Position numbers and translations under genes: made by a program. From Halodurantibacterium flavum (lineage in GTDB: Bacteria > Pseudomonadota > Alphaproteobacteria > Rhodobacterales > Rhodobacteraceae): DNA of 64,000 nt. Position 1 is the first letter of the stretch. Each line of letters starts with the position of its first letter. A model generated the notes under the pieces. The model was not told the origin of the DNA. It did no database searches and was given only the letters and a program-made list of their open reading frames with translations. The stretch spans positions 124,001 through 188,000 of the forward strand of contig NZ_JBHUGH010000002.1 in NCBI RefSeq assembly GCF_042681825.1, given 5' to 3'. This document shows positions 57,167-64,000 of the stretch, in pieces.

Positions 57167-58507
57167 ATGCAGGAAATCGAACTGATCGCCGAGGCGGACA
57201 AGCGCGCGAGAGACTACCTCGCCAGGATCGACGGGCATCCACCGTTTCCCGACCAAACGGCGCGCGACGGTCTCGCCATATTTGCAGAAGCATTGCCCGA
57301 GCAAGGGCACGACGCAGCTGGAACCCTGCGGATGCTCGACATTCATGGTTCGCCGGCCACCACGGCCTCGAACGGCCCGCGCTATTTTGGCTTTGTGGTG
57401 GGCGCGACCTTGCCAGCTGCTGCTGCGGCAGAGCGGCTGTTGCTGGCTTGGGATCAGTGCGCCTCCTCCTATGACAACTCGCCGGTCGCCGCGACGTTAG
57501 AGAAGATTGCGGGACGCTGGCTTCTCGATGCTCTCGATCTACCGCGCAGCAGTGCGGTCGGTTTCGGCACCAGCGCGACGGCCTGTACGTTGAGCTGTCT
57601 TTCGGCCGCACGCCGCTCGCTACTGGCGCAGCAGGGGTGGGATTTTGACCGCGACGGGTTGATCGGCGCACCCGAAATTAGGGTCATCGTCTCCGAAACA
57701 GTCCACATCGCGGTGAAGAAGGCGCTGAGGCTTCTTGGATTTGGAACCGCGCGCCTGATCGCCGCGCCGGTCGATGCGCATGGCCGGATCGATCCCGACA
57801 GGCTGCCATTGCTCGATGACCGGACCATCATCTGCCTGCAAGCGGGCGAAGTTAACACCGGCGAGTTCGATCCTTTCGTCCCGCTGATCGAGGCTGCCCG
57901 AAAGGCGAAGGCATGGGTTCATGTGGATGGCGCATTCGGGCTTTGGGCGCGGGCCTCGTCGCGCCGGGCACTCACGGAAGGAGTTGAAGGAGCGGATAGT
58001 TGGACAACCGACGGCCACAAATGGCTGAACACCCCCTATGACGGTGCAGTTGCCATCTGCCGCGATGCCGACGCACTCGCACAGGCCATGAATGCCGATG
58101 CTGTCTATGCAACGGCTTCCGGCGATGCCCAAAAGAACTTGACGTTGGAATTCTCGCGGCGAGCGCGCGGCATCCCGATCTGGGCGGCGCTTAGAACGCT
58201 TGGTCGTTCTGGTATAGCCGAGCTTGTTGACCGCCATTGTAACGAGGCGGAATGGCTGGCAGATCGACTTCGTGAAACCGGATTCGATGTTCTTAATCGG
58301 GTCTTTCTCAATCAAGTTCTGGTGCGTTGCGGCGATGACGAATGCACCGCACGTGTCCGCCAGACCGTGCTTGATACCGGCGCAGGCTGGTTTGGCAGCA
58401 CCATCTGGCAAGGGCGCCCCGCGCTTCGTATAAGCCTGTCGTCGTGGCGCACCCAGCATGAGGACGTCGTTCGCCTTGCGGAGGCGCTGGCAAAAGCGAA
58501 AGGATAA
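57167..58507 (+). CDS. PLP-dependent decarboxylase-like enzyme (group II)
   Basis: Pyridoxal-phosphate enzyme of 446 aa in the group II decarboxylase family (aromatic amino acid, glutamate and related decarboxylases). The marks are TASNGPRYFGFVVGATLPAAAAAERL near the N-terminus, GFGTSATACTLSCLSAARRSLL for PLP phosphate binding, HVDGAFGLWARAS with the cofactor Asp, and the Schiff-base lysine in SWTTDGHKWLNTPYDGA. The start at 57167 follows GGAAGAA at good spacing; another in-frame ATG at 57152 is close to its own GGAAAG. It follows the gamma-carbonic-anhydrase-like gene, a pairing that hints at linked CO2/bicarbonate handling after decarboxylation, but the amino acid substrate is unknown. Confidence 0.85.
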   Translation: MQEIELIAEADKRARDYLARIDGHPPFPDQTARDGLAIFAEALPEQGHDAAGTLRMLDIHGSPATTASNGPRYFGFVVGATLPAAAAAERLLLAWDQCASSYDNSPVAATLEKIAGRWLLDALDLPRSSAVGFGTSATACTLSCLSAARRSLLAQQGWDFDRDGLIGAPEIRVIVSETVHIAVKKALRLLGFGTARLIAAPVDAHGRIDPDRLPLLDDRTIICLQAGEVNTGEFDPFVPLIEAARKAKAWVHVDGAFGLWARASSRRALTEGVEGADSWTTDGHKWLNTPYDGAVAICRDADALAQAMNADAVYATASGDAQKNLTLEFSRRARGIPIWAALRTLGRSGIAELVDRHCNEAEWLADRLRETGFDVLNRVFLNQVLVRCGDDECTARVRQTVLDTGAGWFGSTIWQGRPALRISLSSWRTQHEDVVRLAEALAKAKG

Positions 58508-58846
58508 ACCGATTGCTCTGCGCTTCAGATGGGCCTTAGCTACATCAAAGGAATAATGATGCAGCCCGTTAAAGCTGTGCTCAAGATACCTCCTGGGCAA
58601 GGGCGGACTTTCGCCAGAGTCATCCGGGGCAGTGCAAGGATGGATTGACGAGGCGGCTACCTCTCAATTTTCAGTCTCAGGATAGTGGCGCCACACAAAC
58701 TGAGGATGACCCCAATTACAGCAACGGGCATCCTTATACCGCATGGCGGAAGCGCGTTGTTAATCCTGCTGCCAATCGGTCTTCGACAGACTTGGGAGGC
58801 TGACTGTGCAGTTGTTTCTTTCTACTCTCAGTGCGACAAGGGCCGC
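58508..58846. other. Gap after the PLP enzyme, no gene recognised
   Basis: About 340 bp. A minus-strand ORF of 24 codons with one hydrophobic segment (MPVAVIGVILSLCGATIL...) is visible near 58700 and looks like the tail of a small drug/metabolite transporter, but no start signal or upstream part exists. Otherwise only short shadow frames. Confidence 0.35.
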
Positions 58847-59215
58847 ATGACAAAGCGGGCAGTAGATGGGATGAGTCGGGATCGGGCATCTTTTGCCTGG
58901 GCCATGCTTTTGTCTCTGCTGCTGGCCTTTCTCACCGCCCACGCCCGGCCGTCGGGCCCATCCCTTCAGCCAGCACCTGCCAGTCTTGCAGCTGTCCAGG
59001 GGGCCGATGCTCCGGCCATCCTTACCTCTACTGGAAAGATGCAGCGTGCGCCTGACCTCAGGCAAGCTGGCGATCCCGACGATGTTGCCTCTGCGTGCGC
59101 CCAACATGTGCCAGCTCTTGCCGGCATACTGGCCATGGTGCTTTGCGCACCTGATGCGCCGATCCTTGCGGTCGACAACAGCCGCCCAGAGCCTCGCGCT
59201 CCCCCCTTGACCTGA
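58847..59215 (+). CDS. Small protein with N-terminal membrane/signal segment, unknown function
   Basis: Open frame of 122 aa starting at an ATG after AAGGGC. Residues about 12-29 (FAWAMLLSLLLAFLTAHA) form a signal or anchor; the rest is proline/alanine-rich with two cysteines near the end (CAQHVPALAGILAMVLC). It lies on the same strand 173 bp before the SecDF gene and might be exported through or assist the Sec system. I do not recognise the family, and an overlapping minus-strand frame exists, so support is moderate. Confidence 0.45.
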   Translation: MTKRAVDGMSRDRASFAWAMLLSLLLAFLTAHARPSGPSLQPAPASLAAVQGADAPAILTSTGKMQRAPDLRQAGDPDDVASACAQHVPALAGILAMVLCAPDAPILAVDNSRPEPRAPPLT

Positions 59216-59388
59216 CCAGGGATGCTTCCGGCCCGCGCGGTGGCGCGTGGCCTCACCGTGGTTGCGCCCGGCGCGCCAGCACCCAATGACTCTTGGTGCG
59301 TGGCGCAAGTCGTTCGCGACCTTAGCTCGCTTTACTTCCCGGCAACGTACGCGGTCTGCGCCGCGCACGGCCGGGTCAAGGACAGGTC

Positions 59389-62019
59389 ATGTCACATACC
59401 CTTTTATGGAAACGCCTCCTGATATGGAGCGTCTGTCTCTGGGGAATCCTCTTCGCCCTACCCAATGCCTTTTATCCGACTGTTGAACGGCACAACGATG
59501 CCGCGGCCATCCTTGCCGAAACCGGCGTCTTGCCCGGAACGCTCGAGACCGATCTGGAAGGTTGGCCGTCATGGCTGCCCTCAAGCCTCGTCGCCCTTGG
59601 TCTTGATCTGCGCGGTGGCGCGCATCTTCTGGCCGAGGTGCATGTCGAGGATGTCCATGCTGCCAGGATGGAGGTGCTCTGGCCGCAGGTGCGCGATTCC
59701 TTGCGAGCGTTGCGCGATCAGGTGGGCACCATCCGCCGGCTGGATGCGCCCGCCGGCGAGTTGCGGGTGAGCATCAGCAACCCTGACGGCCTGTCAGCCG
59801 CTCTTGCCGCCACGCGCGCCCTTGCGACTCCGGTCGTCAGCATGACGGGGATCGGTCAGACGGATATTACGGTTGCCGGTGACGGCACTACGCTGACCAT
59901 CCGCTTGTCCGAGGCCGAACAGCAGGCATCGGACGCGCGCACGATCCAGCAATCGCTGGAAATCATCCGCCGCCGCGTGGACGAGGTTGGAACCCGCGAA
60001 CCCACGATCATGCGCCAGGGGGAGGACCGCATCCTCATTCAGGTGCCGGGCGTCGGATCGGCCGCCGAACTCAAGTCGCTGATCGGCACCACAGCGCAGC
60101 TGACCTTTCACCCCGTGCTTGGCCGTGCCGCGAGCGCTGACGGCGCGGGCAGCCCAGGCGACTTGGTCCTCCCCGCATCGGATGAGCCGGGCGTGTATTA
60201 CATCCTCGACCGCGGTCCCGTGGTCAGCGGCGAAAACCTTGTCGATGCGCAGCCCACCTTTGACCAGAACAACCGCCCGGCGGTGAGTTTCCGCTTCGAT
60301 CCGCCGGGCGCGCGCGCCTTTGGCGACTACACCGCAGCGAACATCGGGGCGCCCTTTGCCATCGTGCTGGATGGCGAGGTGATCTCGGCCCCCGTGATCC
60401 AGAGTCACATTCCGGGCGGATCGGGCATTATCACCGGACAGTTCACGGTTGAGGAGTCAACCGAGCTGGCCGTTCTGCTTCGGGCGGGCGCTTTGCCTGC
60501 GGGAATGACCTTCCTTGAGGAACGGACCATCGGCCCGGAGCTTGGCGCCGACAGTATCGAGGCTGGCCAACGCGCGGCACTGATCGCGATGGCGGCAGTC
60601 GTGATCTTCATGATCGCCTGCTATGGCGGCTTCGGAATTATGGCGAATATCGCGCTGGCGCTGAACATGGGGCTTCTTCTGGCGGCGCTGTCCGTCATGG
60701 GGGCGACGCTGACGCTGCCCGGCATTGCCGGAATCGTGCTGACGATGGGCATGGCGGTGGACGCCAACGTTCTGATCTTCGAACGCATCCGTGAGGAGTT
60801 GCGGCAGGAGCGCCGTGCGGGCCGTGCCCTCGAGATCGGCTTCGAAAAGGCCCGAGCGGCGATCATGGACAGCAACATCACCGGCCTTCTGACCGCGCTC
60901 ATCATGTTCACGGTCGGGTCCGGCCCGGTGCGCGGCTTCGCCATCACCCTTGGCCTCGGCATCCTGACCTCGATGTTCACGGCCGTCTATGTGACGCGGC
61001 TGATCATCGAGACATGGATGCGGTGGAAAAAACCCAAGACCATCACGCTAAAGGGTTTCATCAAGCTTGCGCCGGACAAAACGACGATCGACTTCTTCCG
61101 CGTACAATGGCTGACCTTCGGCGCCTCGGTCGTGGCGGTCATGGCTTCCCTCCTTCTGGTTGCGACGCTTGGCCTGAACTTCGGGATCGACTTCAAGGGC
61201 GGCACCACGATCCGGGCAGAGACCACGCAAGCCGTCGATATCGGCAGTTACCGCACGGCCCTGTCGGATCTGACGCTCGGCGACATTTCGATCACGGAGG
61301 TGTTCGATCCTGCCTTCCGTGCGGATCAGCATGTTGCGACCATCCGGATCGAAGCCCAGCAAGGCGCAGAGGCCTTGCCCCCAGAGGTTGTGGCGCAGGT
61401 CGAGGCGGCCATTCAGGCTGTCGATCCAGCTGTTACCTTCACGGCCGTGGAGTCGGTGGGCCCGAAGGTCTCGGCAGAACTGATCTGGTTGGCATTGGCC
61501 GCCGTCGGCGCGGGGGCGGCAGGCATCCTTGTCTATGTCTGGATGCGGTTCGAATGGCAGTTCGCGGTGGGCACCGTTGCGGCGCTCGTCCATGACGTGG
61601 TCGTGACGGTCGGGATATTCGCGGCCTTGGGGTTGAAGTTCGATCTGACGATCGTGGCCGCGCTCCTGACCATCCTGGGCTATTCGGTGAACGACACGGT
61701 TGTCATCTTCGACAGGCTTCGAGAGAACCTGGCGAAGTACAAGGCCATGCCGCTGCGCGACCTGATGAACCTGTCGGCCAACGAGACGCTCAGCCGCACG
61801 CTTATGACCGCCTCGACCACCCTGATCGCGCTGATCGTGCTCTTGATCTTCGGCGGCGATGTCATCCGTGGCTTCGTTTTCGCGATGGTACTGGGGGTGA
61901 TCCTCGGGACCTGGTCCACGCTCTACGTCGCCAAGAACATAGTTCTGTTTCTTGGCATCGACAGGTCTGAAAAGACCAGGCGCGGCATGGACCACAAATT
62001 CGCCAACATCGATGCCTGA
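59389..62019 (+). CDS. secDF: Fused protein translocase subunit SecDF
   Basis: Membrane protein of 876 aa joining SecD and SecF, the proton-driven helper that pulls exported proteins through SecYEG. SecD part: TM1 near residues 9-27, the GLDLRGGAHLL motif at 71-81, a periplasmic P1 head, GGSGIITGQFTVEES, and the TM motif GMAVDANVLIFERIREEL near residue 455. SecF part starts around residue 565, with GIDFKGGTTIRAE near 600 and the TM motif GYSVNDTVVIFDRLREN near 765. Both proton-relay aspartates are kept. Many alphaproteobacteria keep secD and secF as separate genes near yajC; this copy stands in an accessory region beside DUF389 and TerC remnants, so it may be an additional, acquired copy. Confidence 0.92.
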   Translation: MSHTLLWKRLLIWSVCLWGILFALPNAFYPTVERHNDAAAILAETGVLPGTLETDLEGWPSWLPSSLVALGLDLRGGAHLLAEVHVEDVHAARMEVLWPQVRDSLRALRDQVGTIRRLDAPAGELRVSISNPDGLSAALAATRALATPVVSMTGIGQTDITVAGDGTTLTIRLSEAEQQASDARTIQQSLEIIRRRVDEVGTREPTIMRQGEDRILIQVPGVGSAAELKSLIGTTAQLTFHPVLGRAASADGAGSPGDLVLPASDEPGVYYILDRGPVVSGENLVDAQPTFDQNNRPAVSFRFDPPGARAFGDYTAANIGAPFAIVLDGEVISAPVIQSHIPGGSGIITGQFTVEESTELAVLLRAGALPAGMTFLEERTIGPELGADSIEAGQRAALIAMAAVVIFMIACYGGFGIMANIALALNMGLLLAALSVMGATLTLPGIAGIVLTMGMAVDANVLIFERIREELRQERRAGRALEIGFEKARAAIMDSNITGLLTALIMFTVGSGPVRGFAITLGLGILTSMFTAVYVTRLIIETWMRWKKPKTITLKGFIKLAPDKTTIDFFRVQWLTFGASVVAVMASLLLVATLGLNFGIDFKGGTTIRAETTQAVDIGSYRTALSDLTLGDISITEVFDPAFRADQHVATIRIEAQQGAEALPPEVVAQVEAAIQAVDPAVTFTAVESVGPKVSAELIWLALAAVGAGAAGILVYVWMRFEWQFAVGTVAALVHDVVVTVGIFAALGLKFDLTIVAALLTILGYSVNDTVVIFDRLRENLAKYKAMPLRDLMNLSANETLSRTLMTASTTLIALIVLLIFGGDVIRGFVFAMVLGVILGTWSTLYVAKNIVLFLGIDRSEKTRRGMDHKFANIDA

Positions 62020-62026
62020 TTGGATT

Positions 62027-62053
62027 CCCCGGCCCGCCTGGGCCGGGGCCTTC
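62027..62053 (+). terminator. Terminator after secDF
   Basis: CCCCGGCCC (62027-62035) pairs perfectly with GGGCCGGGG (62040-62048) around GCCT, followed by CCTTC. It lies eight bases after the stop codon. The stem is very strong, the pyrimidine tail mixed. Confidence 0.65.
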
Positions 62054-62245
62054 CTCTCGCCGCGGGATTTCTTCGGCAGGGGGTGCAAGCTCATCAACCG
62101 ATCGCGATCTTGTCAATGTGGCCCGGCCTCTCTGACGCGAAGCTTTGCGTGATGTCAGAGCGCATCGAAAGCGTCGGGGCAAGCCCGGACCTATCACCGT
62201 CCTTCAGGCGAACCACGAGGCGTTCATGGAACAGAGGTCGCCATC

Positions 62246-62470
62246 TTGGACATTCTTCTACGTCTCTTTCCGGGCAAGCCGCTGTGGATGTGGCTCCTGT
62301 TTCTGACACTGGTCATCGGGCTTCTGGCCTTTCGGCGTCCACAAGGACGACCACGAAATCGGCGTTGCCGAAAGCCTGCGCATGTCGGCGATGTATATTG
62401 TGCTGGGCCTGTCATTCTCGGGCTTTATCTGGTGGCAGATGGACAGCGCCGCCGCGCAACCACTGACTGA
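62246..62470 (+). pseudogene. N-terminal remnant of a TerC/Alx-family membrane protein
   Basis: The first frame reads MDILLRLFPGKPLWMWLLFLTLVIGLLAF, and after a small deletion/frameshift near 62335 another frame continues with HKDDHEIGVAESLRMSAMYI and VLGLSFSGFIWWQMDSAAAQ. Together they are the start of the TerC/Alx family (DLGV-H motif lost at the junction). The remaining five or six helices, including the acidic metal-site residues, are absent. A DUF389 gene begins 77 bp later. TerC/Alx proteins handle manganese or tellurite stress, so this was another metal-related gene in the island. Confidence 0.7.
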
Positions 62471-62546
62471 TCGATATCAGGGGGGCCGTCCCCTGGGTAT
62501 CGTCGCCCGGACTGTTGTGCGCCTGACCTGTCGAAAGGAATGCGGA

Positions 62547-63479
62547 ATGCCACGTCAGATTACCTTTGCAGGCCCGGCCGAGGACTGCGCCGCCCTGATG
62601 AAGCGCCTGAGCGACCTTCCCGGCGTCGTCCGGATAACCCTGCAGCCCGGGACTTCGAAGCTGCCGGAAGGCGATGTCCTGACGCTTGAGGCCGCGAACC
62701 AGACCAGCGGCGAAATCCTCAATGTGATGAGCGATCTGGGGTTGCTTCACAAGGGCGCCGTCAGCATCGCCGAGCCGAATGCCACGATCCCGGCCAAGAC
62801 GTCGGGCCCTGTCGACGAAGAGGGCAACGACGCCATCTGGGAAGAGATCGGCGCGATGTTGCGGCAGGATACCAACCCTTCCTTCAACTTCCTTGCCCTG
62901 ATGGCACTTGCAGGGGCTGTCGCAGCCTTTGGAATTGCGGCTGACACGATCCATATCGTCGTCGGCGCGATGCTGATTGCGCCGGGTTTCGAACCCCTGC
63001 TGCGCACCGTGTTCGGCGTTCTGGGCGATCGCCACAGCGCAACCGCGGGCCTGAAAGGCACGGCCTACGGCTATCTCGTTCTGGCGGTCACGGCCGCGGC
63101 GGTGACGCCGCTGGCCTTGACGCTGAATGACCTCGGCGCGGATGAACTGGCCGCAGGGTACTGGGCAAAGTACTGGTCTGAAACCCGTCCGGCGGGTGTT
63201 GCCACGTCGCTGCTTGCCGGGGTCGCGGGCGGTATCATCGTCTCGTCGCGGCTGAAAGTTCTGGGGACGGGGGTGATGGTGGCACTCGCCCTTATCCCGA
63301 CGATGACCCTTATAGGGATGGGCCTTGCCACAGGTCTGCCCGATATGGTGTGGGGAGCCGCAGGGCGGTGGGTCGTCGAAATGCTCTGCGTGATCGTCGG
63401 CGGCGGGGCGATCCTCGCGCTCAAGCGCAAGTTGCTGCATCGGCGCGGTGCTTCATCCATCGGATCGCGGCTCAGGTAA
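62547..63479 (+). CDS. DUF389 (TIGR00341-type) membrane protein
   Basis: Protein of 310 aa. The N-terminal 100 residues form a soluble ferredoxin-like domain (MPRQITFAGPAEDCAALMKRL ...). From residue about 120 the DUF389 membrane domain follows: NFLALMALAGAVAAFGIAADTIHIVVGAMLIAPGFEPLL, then four or five more helices (YLVLAVTAAAVTPLALTL, VATSLLAGVAGGIIVSSRL, MVALALIPTMTLIGMGLATG). The family is of unknown function. The frame is open upstream through the TerC remnant, but the ATG at 62547 has AAAGGAA at good spacing. It is on the same strand as secDF but separated by a terminator. Confidence 0.85.
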   Translation: MPRQITFAGPAEDCAALMKRLSDLPGVVRITLQPGTSKLPEGDVLTLEAANQTSGEILNVMSDLGLLHKGAVSIAEPNATIPAKTSGPVDEEGNDAIWEEIGAMLRQDTNPSFNFLALMALAGAVAAFGIAADTIHIVVGAMLIAPGFEPLLRTVFGVLGDRHSATAGLKGTAYGYLVLAVTAAAVTPLALTLNDLGADELAAGYWAKYWSETRPAGVATSLLAGVAGGIIVSSRLKVLGTGVMVALALIPTMTLIGMGLATGLPDMVWGAAGRWVVEMLCVIVGGGAILALKRKLLHRRGASSIGSRLR

Positions 63480-63785
63480 TCTCACTGCGAGACCCGGTGA
63501 AACCGGCAGATGATCGACAGTCTTCACCCCCGCTGCGCTCGGTACCGACAATTGTCTGCTCAGCACGGCCGGGGGGCGTTCCCGACGCGAAGGCGGGCGA
63601 TCATTATTTTGCCGTGGCGGTCCAGAAGGTGCCCGGCAGCAGCTGCCGCGCAGGCGACGGATCTGCCATGATAACCCCATCGACCCTTTTGCTTGCGGCA
63701 GGTTGGCCGGTGCTGCGATTGAGCTTTGCGATCAGAGGTTTCATGTTAGCTTCTTCGATCTGCGAGCAGGGGAGGGCTCAACGAC
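63480..63785. other. Gap before the last gene, no gene seen
   Basis: About 306 bp with only short shadow frames. The end of the stretch holds the strong ribosome-binding site GGGGAGGG for the AraC-type gene. No convincing operator or terminator was found. Confidence 0.4.
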
Positions 63786-64000
63786 ATGATGACCAAGATC
63801 GTGCATTTTACGTCAAGTAATGTCGCACCGCGGAACCGGCTGAGCTACTGGAATGACATTTGTTCGGACGCACTGGAGGGGACGACCGTCGACAGTCCCG
63901 TTGAAGGCTTCCGCGCCGAGATGTGGCAGCTCAATCTGGGCGCGCTCAAACTGCTCCGTCCTAGATCGGATAGGTCGGTCGTCCGGCGGAAGGGCGCGGC
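63786..64000 (+). CDS. AraC-family regulator, N-terminal part (cut by window end)
   Basis: The frame opens with tandem ATGs (63786 and 63789) after GGGGAGGG and runs to the window end without a stop. The 71 residues visible (MMTKIVHFTSSNVAPRNRLSYWNDICSDALEGTTVD...) match the N-terminal AraC-binding-like domain (cupin-type effector domain) of AraC regulators that begin with an RLSYWNDI-like motif. The DNA-binding domain lies beyond the window. The family assignment is likely but rests on the N-terminus only. Confidence 0.6.
   Translation, partial: MMTKIVHFTSSNVAPRNRLSYWNDICSDALEGTTVDSPVEGFRAEMWQLNLGALKLLRPRSDRSVVRRKGA

Noticed and set aside
58660..58745. Minus-strand 24-codon hydrophobic ORF (MPVAVIGVILSLCGATIL...)
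   Set aside because: Resembles the end of a small transporter, but AAGG lies directly against the ATG and no upstream part exists; kept only as a note on the gap.
1..64000. CRISPR arrays, prophage modules, toxin-antitoxin pairs, rRNA
   Set aside because: No regularly spaced repeats, phage structural genes, typical toxin-antitoxin pairs or rRNA sequence were seen on reading the window.

Overview
The window is GC-rich, densely coding DNA with short gene overlaps (many ATGA junctions). It looks like a chromosome, or large replicon, of an alphaproteobacterium of the Rhodobacteraceae (Paracoccus-like). I infer this from base composition, from a membrane formate dehydrogenase whose alpha subunit lacks a Tat signal, from the many peptide-type ABC and TTT transporters, and from the LysR/GntR regulators. 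No 16S or other phylogenetic marker is present, so this is an inference.

Layout. 0-2.4 kb: nucleoside hydrolase (cut by the window start) and adenine deaminase, a purine salvage pair. 2.56 kb: tRNA-Arg(ACG). 2.8-7.1 kb: membrane protein, PoxB-like TPP enzyme with a coupled small ORF, and a Tat-exported class V aminotransferase. 7.4-13 kb: formate dehydrogenase operon (alpha fused to a small N-terminal domain, Fe-S beta, NrfD membrane subunit, small protein). 13-17.9 kb: membrane protein, an SDR / alpha-beta hydrolase / unknown 468-aa protein operon, and a divergent epimerase. 17.9-25 kb: a decaying region with a broken dipeptide ABC operon (one intact binding protein), FadR-type, LysR and AraC regulators, an Atu4866-family remnant and an IS110-like remnant. 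25-34.9 kb: LysR gene followed by a complete operon of two amidohydrolases and a five-gene peptide-type ABC transporter. 35-37.4 kb: LysR, DUF1127-like protein, 2-hydroxyacid dehydrogenase. 37.4-50.5 kb: a tricarboxylate-type catabolic locus holding two TctC-like binding proteins, a TctA-TctB fusion, a PrpF isomerase, an isopropylmalate-dehydrogenase-like enzyme, an AbrB-type permease, a GntR/FCD regulator, TcuA, TcuB and a TPP enzyme. 50.5-52 kb: GNAT and a two-gene chromate transporter. 52-55.9 kb: a second gene graveyard with IS3 and ISL3-like remnants, a headless heavy-metal P-type ATPase, an intact VIT1-type transporter and a piece of a Mg-type P-ATPase. 56-58.5 kb: MarR regulator, gamma-carbonic-anhydrase-like protein and PLP decarboxylase-like enzyme. 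58.8-63.5 kb: small exported protein, fused SecDF, TerC/Alx remnant, DUF389 membrane protein. The window ends inside an AraC-type regulator.

Most notable signal. A 20-bp near-palindromic element, TTGTATACAGCTGGATACAA, lies upstream of the first tctC gene (37444-37463). It recurs in inverted orientation (19/20) in the gntR-abrB intergenic region (44007-44026), lying between and over the -35 and -10 boxes of an excellent promoter. A third overlapping copy matches at 18 of 21 positions. This ties the transporter, isomerase, dehydrogenase and TcuAB units into one putative regulon. The combination of enzymes suggests catabolism of tricarballylate/aconitate or a related branched tricarboxylate by a route that I cannot match exactly to a described pathway.

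Other structure read directly: a perfect palindrome over the start of the marR gene with a possible leaderless transcript; an 18-bp AT-rich inverted repeat and a 13-codon leader ORF with a perfect Shine-Dalgarno ahead of the first amidohydrolase; and a nested hairpin just upstream of the formate dehydrogenase gene.
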